DNA of 64,000 nt. Origin: Butyricicoccus_B sp017886875 (GTDB taxonomy: Bacteria > Bacillota > Clostridia > Oscillospirales > Butyricicoccaceae). Made by a program: the position numbers and the translations under genes. The notes under the pieces were generated by a model. It had not been told where the DNA came from. It did no database searches and was given only the letters and a program-made list of their open reading frames with translations. Of this stretch, positions 52,273 to 61,920 are shown one piece after another; the stretch's first letter is position 1; each line of letters starts with the position of its first letter. The stretch lies in contig OZ007036.1 in the NCBI GenBank assembly GCA_963931655.1, forward strand, positions 682,001 to 746,000, in the 5' to 3' direction.

Positions 52273-53606
52273 ACTTTTTCCTTTTTGAGTAATCTTCTCA
52301 TCGTTATAATATAAGATATTGAAAGAGGTATAAGTGAACCCGGCCATGCAAGTGAATATGCTACACATATACCAGTAAACCCAAAATATTTAGCTAAAAT
52401 TATACAGCCCACTGCACGCATTATAAGCTCCATAATGCCCGCTATTGTAGGAACTAATCCCTGTCCTAAACCTTGAAGTGTATATCTTAAAATAAACAGT
52501 AATGAAAGTGACCAATAAAGTAAACATGTAACCTGTAAATAAGTAGCAGCCATATCATTTACTATTGGTGCATCTTTAATAAATATACCCGAAAGCTGTC
52601 TTGCAGCAAAAAATGCAAGTGCAGTAACAACTGCTGTATATGAAAGTGACATTGCACAGCATCTTCTAACACCCATTTGTATACGTTTCATTTCACCAGC
52701 ACCGTAGTTTTGAGCCGCATATGTTGCCATTGTAAGACCAAATGAACTAAGCGGTGTTAATATAATCTGCTCTACCTTTTGTGCTGCTGTAAATGCAGCT
52801 ACACTGGTTTCACCTTGTGTATTAAGTACAATTTGTAAAGTTATAATTCCTATGCTTATAATTGAAGCCTGAAATCCCATAGGCATACCAACAGTTAAAT
52901 GCTGCATTATTTCACTATTTGTAAGCTTAAAATCTTTGCGTTTAACATGAAGTATTGGGAATTTTTTTGCAATATAAATTATACAAAGCAAGCCAGATAC
53001 AACCTGTGATATAACAGTTGCTAAAGCTGCACCAGATACACCTATTCCAAAACCTAAAATAAAAGCAAAATCCAATATTATATTTAAAATACTTGCTATT
53101 ATTAAGAAAATAAGCGGTGTTCTGCTATCTCCTAAAGCACGAAGCACATTAGAAAGAACATTAAACATCATAACAGCAAAAATACCCACAAAAATAATAA
53201 CAAGATAGCTATAAGCATCATCAATAATTTTTGCTGGTGTATTCATAGCTTCCAGTATCCATCTTGTAGCTGGAACAGAAATAACAGTTAAAACTATAGT
53301 AACCGCCGTACCAATTACTATGTTAGCTGCAAAGCTCCGCCTTACACCGTCATAATCTTCTGCCCCGAAATATCTAGCAGTTACAATAGCTAAGCCAGAA
53401 CTTACACCTTGAGCAAAACCGATAATTAAAAACACTATACTACCTGTACAGCCAACCGCCGCAAGTGCATTTACACCAAGTGTTCTGCCAACAATAAGTG
53501 TATCCATCATGTTATAAAATTGTTGGAACAGATTACCACCTAAAAGCGGAAGTGTAAACAGAAAAATAAGGCGGGCAGGCCCACCTGATGTCATGGATTT
53601 GGTCAT
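52263..53606 (-). CDS. MATE family efflux transporter
   Basis: A 447-aa protein with twelve membrane helices in two repeats. The MATE start signature is FTLPLLGGNLFQQFYNMMDTLIVGRTLG. It probably exports drugs or metabolites by Na+ or H+ antiport. It begins a two-gene unit with the AEC transporter. Confidence 0.93.
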   Translation of the reverse strand: MTKSMTSGGPARLIFLFTLPLLGGNLFQQFYNMMDTLIVGRTLGVNALAAVGCTGSIVFLIIGFAQGVSSGLAIVTARYFGAEDYDGVRRSFAANIVIGTAVTIVLTVISVPATRWILEAMNTPAKIIDDAYSYLVIIFVGIFAVMMFNVLSNVLRALGDSRTPLIFLIIASILNIILDFAFILGFGIGVSGAALATVISQVVSGLLCIIYIAKKFPILHVKRKDFKLTNSEIMQHLTVGMPMGFQASIISIGIITLQIVLNTQGETSVAAFTAAQKVEQIILTPLSSFGLTMATYAAQNYGAGEMKRIQMGVRRCCAMSLSYTAVVTALAFFAARQLSGIFIKDAPIVNDMAATYLQVTCLLYWSLSLLFILRYTLQGLGQGLVPTIAGIMELIMRAVGCIILAKYFGFTGICVAYSLAWPGSLIPLSISYIITMRRLLKKEKVCF

Positions 53607-53703
53607 AAAAAAATACCACTCTTTCTCTTAATTTCCGCTATCAGATTACACCATTATTATAAAATATTAAATACTCATAATTAACAAAAAAACATGCATT
53701 TTT

Positions 53704-54585
53704 TCATTTATTTTCTTCCAGCTTATACAAGTCAGCAACATCATAAATTGCTATATATGCCATTGGGTCTATCCTATGAACTATCTCACGCATATGGCTT
53801 ATTTGAAAGCGGTTTAAAACTATCCAAACAACTTTTCTATTTGCCCCAGAAAAGTAACCTTTTGCATCAAGTATAGTAATTCCTTGTTCAAATGTACTGG
53901 ACAAATTTTTGCAAATATCTTCATGATTTGTTGTAACAATATAAACAGATTTTGCTCTGTCAAAACCTTCAACAATCGCATCAACCATTTTTAATGCTGC
54001 CATATAAGTAACTATGGAATAAAGTGGCAAAATCCAGCTATTAATTGAAAAACCACATACAATATATAAAATTATATTATATCCCATTACAAATGTTCCA
54101 ACAGACATACCGAGCTTTTTTGCAAATATGACCGCCATTACTTCTATACCGTCCATAGCACCGCCAAAACGAATTGCTAGACCACTTCCCAATCCTGAAA
54201 TTATACCGCCAAATAAAGCACACAATAATAAATCTGAACCTGCAAGTGGTGAAGCAATACTTACATCTATTGGCAATATATCAGTTATAAGCCATGCAAA
54301 AAGTGAATAAATGGTAACCGTATAAATTGCATAAAATGTAAATAATTTACCCTGTCTTTTTAAACCATATAGGAACAATGGGAAATTTAAAAGCATTAAA
54401 AACAATGAAAGTCCATATTTTTCAGGTGTAAGTTGAGATAATAACATTGATGTACCTGAAATCCCGCTATCATATAATTTAACCGGTGACAAAAAGATTG
54501 TTATTCCAAAAGCATTTATAATTCCCGCTATTGTAAGGAAAAATATCTTTTTAGGCTCTATTTCTTTTAACAATTTAAATTTCAT
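53704..54585 (-). CDS. YitT family membrane protein (DUF161 + DUF2179)
   Basis: A 293-aa protein. Five membrane helices form the YitT domain, with conserved GSGLAIRFGGAMDGIEV and the FLSPVKLYDSGISGTSML entry segment. A C-terminal DUF2179 cytosolic domain follows (TTNHEDI...TILDAKGYFSG). Function is unknown; spore-coat and stress-related roles are suggested for Bacillus relatives. It abuts the GNAT gene (stop next to start). Confidence 0.9.
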   Translation of the reverse strand: MKFKLLKEIEPKKIFFLTIAGIINAFGITIFLSPVKLYDSGISGTSMLLSQLTPEKYGLSLFLMLLNFPLFLYGLKRQGKLFTFYAIYTVTIYSLFAWLITDILPIDVSIASPLAGSDLLLCALFGGIISGLGSGLAIRFGGAMDGIEVMAVIFAKKLGMSVGTFVMGYNIILYIVCGFSINSWILPLYSIVTYMAALKMVDAIVEGFDRAKSVYIVTTNHEDICKNLSSTFEQGITILDAKGYFSGANRKVVWIVLNRFQISHMREIVHRIDPMAYIAIYDVADLYKLEENK

Positions 54586-54999
54586 TTATCCAATCTCCTT
54601 TTTCATTAAAATATGTGGACAAAATTCGTCCATATAAATTTCACCTTCAGCCTTATATCCACACTTTTCATAAAATCCTTTTGCTCTAAGTTGTGAAGAT
54701 AATTCTATTTTTTGCCCTCCTAAATTTTTAATGACTTGTTCAGCTTTTTTCATAAGCTCTACGCCGTAATCCATTCCCCTATATTCTTTTATTATTGCAA
54801 AACGCCCTATATGATAACTGTTTCCTTCTAAAAATAGTCTACATGTTGCAATAGCTTTATTATCTAAATATCCAACAATATGTGTTGCAATATTGTCTTT
54901 ATCATCAAATTCCTGTTCAAAGCCTTGTTCCTCTTTGAAAACCTTTAATCTTATTTTGCTTGCATCATCTAATAATTTTTTACTGATTTGAAATTCCAT
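54586..54999 (-). CDS. GNAT family N-acetyltransferase (ElaA-like)
   Basis: A 137-aa acetyltransferase. The acetyl-CoA site is IGRFAIIKEYRGMDYGVELMKKAE, near residues 67-90, and FYEKCGYKAEGEIYMDEFCPH at the end matches the ElaA group. The substrate is unknown. It is cotranscribed with the YitT gene. AAAAGGAG precedes the ATG. Confidence 0.87.
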   Translation of the reverse strand: MEFQISKKLLDDASKIRLKVFKEEQGFEQEFDDKDNIATHIVGYLDNKAIATCRLFLEGNSYHIGRFAIIKEYRGMDYGVELMKKAEQVIKNLGGQKIELSSQLRAKGFYEKCGYKAEGEIYMDEFCPHILMKKEIG

Positions 55000-55024
55000 T
55001 TTTTTATACTCCTTTTAATAAAAT

Positions 55025-55048
55025 ACTCCCGAAGATGTGTTCGGGAGT
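55025..55048 (-). terminator. Terminator after the polysaccharide deacetylase gene
   Basis: 9-bp stem ACTCCCGAA / TTCGGGAGT with a 6-nt loop; on the minus strand TATTTTATT follows. Confidence 0.75.
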
Positions 55049-55059
55049 TTATATATACT

Positions 55060-56211
55060 TTATTTTACCTGCATATTAACACTATTTGTCAAAGCATCAT
55101 ATGAAATTTGCACTCCAAAAGCATCACAAAGCTCTCTTATAGATACATAATTATTATTTTCGATACTATATGCATTGAAACTTTGTGAATTAAATGTCTG
55201 TTTAGTTTTTTTAGCTTGTTTTGCAGCCACATTTGATTTACCTGAAAGCTCTGAACCTACATAACTATATTCGCTATTTTTGGTAATTATAATTTGATTA
55301 TCTTTAAAATCAATATCGAATTCGTTATCTGTTCCATCAAGTGCAGCGGCAAAATCACGTAGTTTTATATAGTTTGTATTGTTAAACATATATGATGTAA
55401 TGTTTACAGGTTTTGAGTTAACATAAAATTTACAAGAACTTGGAATTGCTTTAACTACACCTGTATTAAGTTGAGGTAAACTTGATAAATAAGCAAATTC
55501 ATAGCCTTGATTTTTAAGATTTGTTATAAAAGTATCCAAAATACCTGCATTAGTTGAAGATGTAGAATGTAAAAGTATAATTGCACCATTATGCATACGC
55601 TTATTTAAAATATTTAATGCACTTTCATAAGATGGTTGATTATTTGTATCCCAATCTGGATAAGCTACACTCCACAAAATTGTATTATAACCTAAACTTT
55701 GCAATGTTTGAAGTTTATCATATGCATAAGAACCTTCTGGTGGACGAAAATATGGGTCTAGTGGTCTGCCCGTTAGATTGTTAAATTTTACACTTAAATT
55801 ATTAACTTCATTTATAAGTTTAGTGTTTGATATTTTGGTTATATTAGGGTGACTACTTGTATGATTACCCACTATATGCCCTTCATTTGCCATACGTTTA
55901 ACAAGCTCTGGGTTTTCATCTATATAATGTTCTAAAAGAAAAAATGCAACGGGTACATTTTGCTTTTTAAGTACATCTAAAATTGTAGCTGTATAGCCAT
56001 TTTCATAGCCTGCATCAAAGGTCAAATATATAGTTTTTTTTGATGTATCACCCATAAAATATGTGTTATATTGGGCAAGATTTTGCACAGTGTCCTCACC
56101 GTTTGGAGGCTGATTTAAACCATTTGTGTATGAAAGTCCCCAATTTATAGCATGTACATTTGAAAATAAAGTTGCTGATATTAAAATACTTGATATTATT
56201 TTTTTAATCAT
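55060..56211 (-). CDS. Secreted polysaccharide deacetylase, PdaA-like, with copper-amine-oxidase-like domain
   Basis: A 383-aa secreted protein with a signal peptide ending near SNVHA. The NodB-fold catalytic part has TFDAGYENGYT (Ala in place of the second Asp, as in PdaA), the metal-binding GNHTSSHPN, and FRPPEGSY. PdaA makes muramic delta-lactam in spore cortex. A C-terminal part (~265-383) has two VNITSYMFNNTNYIKLRDFAAALDGT-type repeats of the copper-amine-oxidase N-domain. Role: deacetylation of muramic acid or another wall glycan. The start at 56211 has GGGGGT 7 nt upstream. Confidence 0.86.
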   Translation of the reverse strand: MIKKIISSILISATLFSNVHAINWGLSYTNGLNQPPNGEDTVQNLAQYNTYFMGDTSKKTIYLTFDAGYENGYTATILDVLKKQNVPVAFFLLEHYIDENPELVKRMANEGHIVGNHTSSHPNITKISNTKLINEVNNLSVKFNNLTGRPLDPYFRPPEGSYAYDKLQTLQSLGYNTILWSVAYPDWDTNNQPSYESALNILNKRMHNGAIILLHSTSSTNAGILDTFITNLKNQGYEFAYLSSLPQLNTGVVKAIPSSCKFYVNSKPVNITSYMFNNTNYIKLRDFAAALDGTDNEFDIDFKDNQIIITKNSEYSYVGSELSGKSNVAAKQAKKTKQTFNSQSFNAYSIENNNYVSIRELCDAFGVQISYDALTNSVNMQVK

Positions 56212-56512
56212 ATAAATACCCCCAATCTTATACATTTATTTTACCAGATAATTAAAGGCGTGTACAGATTTTAACACTATACACTTTTTGTTTTTCACAA
56301 ATCTTTCATATTAATATGGTGTCTATAAAATATTTTTAGTTAAAAAAGGTAGTTTTTTTATTTAACTTTCATTGTGTTATACAAAACATTATGATAAAAT
56401 TCGTATAAAAGTTATAAAATATGCAACTTTGATACAAAATACTAGAATATTTGCTCTTTTTATGTTATAATGCTTATTGTTCGTTTTAAAATTTAATAAA
56501 GGTAGGTGTCTA
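56212..56512. other. Divergent intergenic region between pda-like and APC transporter genes
   Basis: A 301-nt AT-rich stretch. It has an extended -10 TGTTATAAT (56463-56471) for the transporter, with no good -35, and an AT-only stem GTTAA / TTAAC around 56338-56365. No gene is seen. Confidence 0.45.
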
Positions 56513-57952
56513 ATGGAAAACTCTAAGAAAATCAAGTGGTATACACTTGGATTTATGGCGTTCTCCACTGTATGGGGTTTCGGAAACGTTCTTAACGGTT
56601 TCGTATATTTCAACGGTACACAGGTTATCTTCAGCTGGATTCTGATGTTCGCTCTGTATTTCGTCCCTTATGCTCTTATGGTAGGTGAGCTTGGCTCTGC
56701 TTTCAAAAATTCAGGCGGTGGCGTTAGCTCTTGGATTCATGAAACCATTGGTGCTAAGTGTGCTTATTATGCAGGTTGGACTTATTGGGCTTGTCATATT
56801 ACCTATATTGCAAGTAAAGGTAGTGGCGGCCTAAAGGCTCTTAGCTGGATGATTTTCCAAAATGGTACAACTTACGATACGTTCCCTACTCACTGGGTTC
56901 AGATTGCAACTTTAGTTGTGTTCTTGTTCTTCTGCTGGGTTGCTAGCCGTGGTTTAAACCCACTTAAAAAGCTAACAACTGTTGCTGGTACAAGTATGTT
57001 CGTAATGTCCATTCTTTATATCATTATGATGTTTGCAGCTCCAGTTATCAATCCTAATGGCGGTTTTGTTTCCCTTGACTTCTCTTGGGATAATATCATT
57101 CCACAGTTTAATGTGCAGTATTTCACCTCTCTGTCAATTCTAGTATTTGCAGTAGGTGGCTGTGAAAAGATTTCTCCTTACGTTAACAAGGTTGAAAATC
57201 CTTCAAAAGGTTTCCCTCGTGGTATGATTTCTCTGGCTATCATGGTTGTAGTTTGTGCTATGCTTGGCACAGTTGCTATGGGTATGATGTTTGACCCTGC
57301 TGTTATCAATGGTAGCACAGAAAGCTTTAACTCTTATGTTTCCAACGGTTCATACTGGGCATTCCAGAAGCTCGGTGAATACTATGGCGTTGGTAACGCA
57401 CTAATGATTATCTATGCTGCATGTAATGCAATTGGTCAGTTCTCTACTTTGGTACTTAGTATTGATGCTCCATTACGTATGCTGCTTGATAACGAAGATG
57501 CTAGACAGTTTATTCCAACTGCTCTACTCAAGAAAAACAAGCATGGTGCTTATATCAATGGTATCTGGATGGTAGTAATTCTATCTGGTGCAATCATTGT
57601 TGTTCAGATTTTCGGCGGTTCTGGTGCGGCTGGTGTACTAACACAGCTTAACAAGTTAAACTCTGTAACAATGCCTCTGCGTTATCTGTGGGTATTTACC
57701 GCTTATATCGCTCTAAGAATGTTTGGTAAAAAGTTTAATCCCGAATATCGCTTTACAAAATCTCAACCACTCGCTATTATTGCTGGTGTTTGGTGTTTCA
57801 TTGTAACAGCTGCTTGCTGTATCCTTGGTATGTATGTAAAGGGAGACCTTTACTCTACTATGCTTAATGTAATCACTCCATTTGTACTGACTGCACTTGG
57901 TCTGATTATGCCAATTATTAAGAAAAACGAAAAAACAAAAACGAACATTTAA
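56513..57952 (+). CDS. APC superfamily amino acid permease
   Basis: A 479-aa protein with about twelve membrane helices. The first reads FMAFSTVWGFGNVLNGF and is typical of the APC fold. ELGSAFKNSGGGVSSWIHETIG fits the glutamate:GABA antiporter-like branch. It probably imports or exchanges an amino acid. Codon use resembles highly expressed genes (TTC, GTT, many Gly GGT). AAAGGTAGGTG precedes the ATG. The upstream frame from 56477 lacks a ribosome site. Confidence 0.9.
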   Translation: MENSKKIKWYTLGFMAFSTVWGFGNVLNGFVYFNGTQVIFSWILMFALYFVPYALMVGELGSAFKNSGGGVSSWIHETIGAKCAYYAGWTYWACHITYIASKGSGGLKALSWMIFQNGTTYDTFPTHWVQIATLVVFLFFCWVASRGLNPLKKLTTVAGTSMFVMSILYIIMMFAAPVINPNGGFVSLDFSWDNIIPQFNVQYFTSLSILVFAVGGCEKISPYVNKVENPSKGFPRGMISLAIMVVVCAMLGTVAMGMMFDPAVINGSTESFNSYVSNGSYWAFQKLGEYYGVGNALMIIYAACNAIGQFSTLVLSIDAPLRMLLDNEDARQFIPTALLKKNKHGAYINGIWMVVILSGAIIVVQIFGGSGAAGVLTQLNKLNSVTMPLRYLWVFTAYIALRMFGKKFNPEYRFTKSQPLAIIAGVWCFIVTAACCILGMYVKGDLYSTMLNVITPFVLTALGLIMPIIKKNEKTKTNI

Positions 57953-57970
57953 GAGATTACTTCTCTTTGA

Positions 57971-58008
57971 AAGGGGGCGGAAGATAATTTCCGTTCCCTT
58001 TTCTTTTT
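57971..58008 (+). terminator. Terminator after the APC transporter gene
   Basis: 12-bp stem with two G-U pairs (AAGGGGGCGGAA / TTCCGTTCCCTT), 6-nt loop, then TTCTTTTT. Its T-run merges into the next promoter's -35. Confidence 0.85.
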
Positions 58009-58034
58009 ACACTTGCATTTATTTATGTTATACT
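58006..58034 (+). promoter_or_regulatory. Promoter of the M18 aminopeptidase operon
   Basis: TTTACA (58006-58011), 17-nt spacer, TATACT (58029-58034) with a TG one base upstream of the -10. Confidence 0.65.
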
Positions 58035-58064
58035 ATAAAAATAAAAACTTTTGGAGGGTTTACA

Positions 58065-59378
58065 ATGTTTGAAAAAACATCTAAAGATGTACTTGAATTT
58101 ATAAGCAAATGCCCTAGCTGTTTTCATGCAGTAAATGAGCTTTCAAAAATGCTTGATAATGCTGGTTTTACACACCTTAAAGAGTGTGAAAAATGGGATT
58201 TAAAGCGTGGTGGTAAATATTATACTATAAGAAACGGTTCTTCTATTATCGCGTTTGATATTGGCGAAAAACTGGACAATTACCATTTCCAGCTTACTTC
58301 TTCTCATAGCGACTCACCTAATTTTAAAATTAAGGAACGTGCAGAAGTCAAGGGCAAAGGTGACTATGTTAAGCTAAACACTGAAGTTTATGGTGGTATG
58401 ATTTCTTCCACTTGGCTTGACCGTCCACTTTCTATCGCTGGTAGAGTGCTTGTAAAAAATGATAATACCATCTGCTCTAAGCTTTTAGCATTTGATAGAG
58501 ATTTAGTGCTTATTCCTAACCTTGCTATACATTTAAACCGTGAAGTTAACAATGGTATGAAATATAGCAATCAGACTGATATGTTACCTCTATTTTCTGC
58601 TGGTGAATGTGATAGTTATGATGAACTTATTGCAAATGAACTCGGTGTAAATAAAGAAGATATTTTAAGCAAGGATTTATATTTATATCCTCGCACACAG
58701 CCTAGTATTTGGGGTGCAAAAAAAGAATTTATATCATCTTCTCGTCTTGATGACTTACAATGTGCTTACACCTCTTTAACCGCTTTTATTAACGCTAATA
58801 ATGAACATGCTGTTAATGTATATTCTTGCTTTGATAATGAAGAAGTTGGTTCTGGCACAAAACAAGGTGCATTATCTACTTTCCTATATGATGTACTTCA
58901 GCGTTTAAACACTGGTTTAGGCTTTACAAGTGAAGATTATTATACTGCCATTGCTAAAAGCTTTATGGTTTCCTGTGATAATGCACACGCTGTACACCCT
59001 AACCACCCAGAAAAGACCGATGCTGAAAACTGCACATATCTAAACAAGGGTATTGTAATTAAGTTTTCTGCTAACCAGAAGTATACAACTGATGCTATCA
59101 GTGCATCTGTATTTACTGAAATTTGTAATCGTGCAAATGCACCAGTGCAAAAGTTTGTAAATCATAGCGATGTTGCAGGCGGTAGCACACTTGGTAACCT
59201 ATCATCGCAAAAGGTTTCCATGCACACTGTTGATATTGGTTTACCTCAACTTTCCATGCATTCTGCTTATGAAACCGCTGGTGTTAAGGACTCAAAATAT
59301 ATGATTGATGCATTAACCGAATTTTATAATACAAATCTGTGCATTACTGATAGTGAGCAGATTGTATTTTCTAAGTAA
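58065..59378 (+). CDS. M18 family aminopeptidase
   Basis: A 437-aa dinuclear-zinc aminopeptidase of the M18 (aspartyl aminopeptidase-like) family, forming large tetrahedral assemblies. Zinc-site segments are SSHSDSPNFKIK, FDNEEVGSGTKQGA and SCDNAHAVHPNHPEK, and the last HSAYETAGVKD has the terminal ligand. It cleaves N-terminal residues of small peptides in the cytoplasm. A strong TTGGAGGG site precedes the ATG. Confidence 0.94.
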   Translation: MFEKTSKDVLEFISKCPSCFHAVNELSKMLDNAGFTHLKECEKWDLKRGGKYYTIRNGSSIIAFDIGEKLDNYHFQLTSSHSDSPNFKIKERAEVKGKGDYVKLNTEVYGGMISSTWLDRPLSIAGRVLVKNDNTICSKLLAFDRDLVLIPNLAIHLNREVNNGMKYSNQTDMLPLFSAGECDSYDELIANELGVNKEDILSKDLYLYPRTQPSIWGAKKEFISSSRLDDLQCAYTSLTAFINANNEHAVNVYSCFDNEEVGSGTKQGALSTFLYDVLQRLNTGLGFTSEDYYTAIAKSFMVSCDNAHAVHPNHPEKTDAENCTYLNKGIVIKFSANQKYTTDAISASVFTEICNRANAPVQKFVNHSDVAGGSTLGNLSSQKVSMHTVDIGLPQLSMHSAYETAGVKDSKYMIDALTEFYNTNLCITDSEQIVFSK

Positions 59379-59381
59379 AGC

Positions 59382-60017
59382 ATGAAAAAACAAATTTATA
59401 TAGATAATCTTTATTTAACAAAAAAACTCACACCTGAATATCAAGATTTTTTTAATGATATTTTAAATAAAATATCAAATATAAATTCACTTACTGATTT
59501 AGAAAAAAGTGCGGCTGTAAACTATGCACTTGAACAGTGTTTAAATGCTATAAAAGACGGAAAAACAGTCAAGGAAGCCTTTCCTGATAATGATTATGTG
59601 AAGAAATTTACAAAAAAATCTGTTTTGCAGTCTGTGAAGAAAAAACTCTGTCAGCAAGATTATGAAAAAGTGATTATATCCAGTATTTGGATTGTTTTCA
59701 CTTTAAGCATGTTATTATTCTTTTTAAATAATCTTATAACTGGCAAATATCTTGTAAATTACTGGCTTGATGCTTTAATAGGTTGTGTTGCAGGTGCTAT
59801 TGCATTCCAAAACTATCGCATTAAGCATAGAATTATAAAACGCTATAATTTCAAAAAGCTTTATAAATATCTTGATATTGTAACTGTTTTAGCCTGTGTA
59901 TTTATAAAGATTATCTCAAAAAGCAATTTTGATATAACATATTTACTGCTTGTAATATCATTTTTTGTGACAAAGAAAAACATCACTCCTGAATTTGAAG
60001 TGATGCTCAAAAAGTAA
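59382..60017 (+). CDS. Uncharacterised membrane protein
   Basis: A 211-aa protein that I do not recognise. About 90 N-terminal residues are soluble and charged (DYVKKF, KKSVLQSVKKK). Four hydrophobic stretches follow (~98-122, 128-146, 165-182, 187-203). It starts 3 nt after the aminopeptidase stop with no clear Shine-Dalgarno, so translation probably depends on the upstream gene. That coupling suggests a shared role with the peptidase, but no function can be given. A terminator ends the pair. Confidence 0.7.
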   Translation: MKKQIYIDNLYLTKKLTPEYQDFFNDILNKISNINSLTDLEKSAAVNYALEQCLNAIKDGKTVKEAFPDNDYVKKFTKKSVLQSVKKKLCQQDYEKVIISSIWIVFTLSMLLFFLNNLITGKYLVNYWLDALIGCVAGAIAFQNYRIKHRIIKRYNFKKLYKYLDIVTVLACVFIKIISKSNFDITYLLLVISFFVTKKNITPEFEVMLKK

Positions 60018-60024
60018 AAACTAA

Positions 60025-60058
60025 AAACATCGTGCTATATTCATTTAGCACGATGTTT
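60025..60058. terminator. Bidirectional terminator
   Basis: Perfect 13-bp stem AAACATCGTGCTA / TAGCACGATGTTT with an 8-nt loop, between convergent genes. Confidence 0.9.
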
Positions 60059-60061
60059 ATT

Positions 60062-60835
60062 TTATTTATAAAAAATACGTTTAATATCTGTACATTTCTT
60101 AGTTGTTGTATCAATATCAAAAATAATTCCGCCTAAAGCACATTCGCCTTCTGCTGTTTGGAAAGTTTCGGTTAAATCTCCCCTAAACATAGCAATAGAT
60201 TGCTGTGGTTTTACTCCTAAAACCGACCATATAGGGCCTGTCATTCCAATATCAGTTATATATCCTGTGCCTTTTGGATTTACTCTTTCGTCTGCTGTCT
60301 GTACATGTGTATGTGTACCATAAACCGCTGAAACTCTACCATCAAGATAAAAACCCATAGCTAACTTTTCACTTGTTGCTGCTGCATGAATTTCACATAT
60401 AGCTATATCATATTTATCTTCCATTTGTCGTAAAATTTTATCTGCTGCTAAAAATGGATTATCTGGTCCAAAAGCCATTTCACACCTGCCTATTAGATTT
60501 ATAACAAGCACACGGTAACCAAGAGTATCATATATACCAAACCCATCTCCCGGAGCTTGTGGTGCAAGGTTTGCTGGTCTAAGTATATATTTATTATCTT
60601 CAAGATATGGCACTATTTGACGTCTATTCCACACATGATTTCCAAGCGTTATAACATCTGCACCTGCTGCAAATATATCGTCTGCTTGCTGTGGAAATAT
60701 TCCAACGCCTGCACAGTTTTCACCATTAACAATAGTAAAATCTATTTTATTTTCCTGTTTAATATGTCTTAATCTGCGTTTTAAGTGTTGCAGACCTGCT
60801 GAACCTACTACATCACCTACTGCTAAAACTTTCAT
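60062..60835 (-). CDS. ymdB: YmdB family metallophosphoesterase (2',3'-cyclic nucleotide phosphodiesterase)
   Basis: A 257-aa metallophosphoesterase. Metal ligands are in LAVGDVVGSAG (residues 4-14), NGENCAGVG, GNHVWNRR, EIHAAATSEK and GTHTHVQTAD. YmdB hydrolyses cyclic nucleotides and influences biofilm and motility choice in Bacillus, where it follows rny. Here it follows prs instead. The longer frame from 60973 overlaps prs; GGAGATACT and the family start support 60835. Confidence 0.92.
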   Translation of the reverse strand: MKVLAVGDVVGSAGLQHLKRRLRHIKQENKIDFTIVNGENCAGVGIFPQQADDIFAAGADVITLGNHVWNRRQIVPYLEDNKYILRPANLAPQAPGDGFGIYDTLGYRVLVINLIGRCEMAFGPDNPFLAADKILRQMEDKYDIAICEIHAAATSEKLAMGFYLDGRVSAVYGTHTHVQTADERVNPKGTGYITDIGMTGPIWSVLGVKPQQSIAMFRGDLTETFQTAEGECALGGIIFDIDTTTKKCTDIKRIFYK

Positions 60836-60858
60836 AGTATCTCCTATTTCAAAAAATA

Positions 60859-60888
60859 AAAAAACGGACAAGGAAAACACTTGTCCGC
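60859..60888 (-). terminator. Intrinsic terminator after prs
   Basis: Stem CGGACAAG / CTTGTCCG with a 7-nt loop; on the minus strand TTTTTTTATTTTTT follows, in the prs-to-ymdB gap. The ymdB Shine-Dalgarno is just downstream, so ymdB may rely on read-through. Confidence 0.85.
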
Positions 60889-60899
60889 TTTTTTTAAAC

Positions 60900-61859
60900 T
60901 TAATCAAATAAAGTAGAAACAGATGCTTCCTCGTAAATACGAGCAATAGCTTCAGTGAATACTGGTGCAACATTTAAGATGTTAATTTTATCAATCATCT
61001 TATTCTGTGGCAGAGCAATAGTATCAAGTAAAGTTAACTCCTTGATTGGGCTATTCTGGATACGCTCAATAGCTGGACCAGAAAGCACACCATGAGATGC
61101 ACAAGCATAAATTTCAGTAGCACCGCCCTTTTCAACAAGAGCGTTTGCAGCATGAACAAGGGTGCCTGCTGTGTCGATAAGGTCATCAATCAGCAGAACC
61201 TTCTTACCCTTTACATCACCTATAATATTCATTACTTCAGATACATTAGCCTTTGGACGACGCTTGTCAATAATAGCTAAAGGTAAATCAAGCTTTTCTG
61301 TGAACTTTCTTGCACGGTTCACAGAACCAAGGTCTGGAGATACAACAACAGTATCAGCACGAGAAATACCGAACTTACCAGCATAGTAAGGAATAAGAAC
61401 GGAAGAACCGAATAGGTTATCAACAGGGATATCAAAGAAGCCCTGAATTTGAGTTGCATGAAGGTCCATTGTCAGCACTCTATCTGCACCAGCGGTTGTT
61501 AAAAGGTTTGCAACCAGCTTTGCAGAGATTGGGTCACGTGCCTTGCTCTTACGGTCTTGACGAGCATAGCCAAAGTATGGCACAACGGCTGTAATACGAC
61601 CAGCAGATGCACGACGACAAGCGTCAATCATAATCAGAAGTTCCATTAGAGTGTCGTTTACAGGCTCACATGTAGACTGTACTAAGAATACATCTGAACC
61701 ACGAACGGTTTCGGAAATCGAGATTGAACATTCACCATCAGAGAAAGTACCGATAGTAGCTTTGCCCAGTGTAAGACCAAGTGCCGATGCGATTTGCATA
61801 GCTAGTGCTGGATGAGAGCTACCAGCGAAAATTTTAATGTTTTTACCGTGAGAAATCAT
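60900..61859 (-). CDS. prs: Ribose-phosphate pyrophosphokinase
   Basis: A 319-aa PRPP synthase of normal length. It transfers pyrophosphate from ATP to ribose-5-phosphate. It has the flexible-loop PYFGYARQDRK, the catalytic His-containing DLHATQIQGFF and the PRPP-binding KKVLLIDDLIDTAGT. Three closely spaced ATGs exist; only 61859 has the AGGGGGT site at a proper 10-nt distance. It follows glmU by ~60 nt, the classic Firmicute pair. Confidence 0.95.
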   Translation of the reverse strand: MISHGKNIKIFAGSSHPALAMQIASALGLTLGKATIGTFSDGECSISISETVRGSDVFLVQSTCEPVNDTLMELLIMIDACRRASAGRITAVVPYFGYARQDRKSKARDPISAKLVANLLTTAGADRVLTMDLHATQIQGFFDIPVDNLFGSSVLIPYYAGKFGISRADTVVVSPDLGSVNRARKFTEKLDLPLAIIDKRRPKANVSEVMNIIGDVKGKKVLLIDDLIDTAGTLVHAANALVEKGGATEIYACASHGVLSGPAIERIQNSPIKELTLLDTIALPQNKMIDKINILNVAPVFTEAIARIYEEASVSTLFD

Positions 61860-61920
61860 TGAAATCATTACCCCCTGCATTCATTGCATAAAATTTTAGT
61901 TTTTTCATCTCTCGATTTTC

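Noticed and set aside
60836..60973. 46-residue N-terminal extension of YmdB
   Set aside because: It overlaps the prs terminator and coding end, is hydrophobic and unrelated to the family, and the internal ATG has a strong ribosome site.
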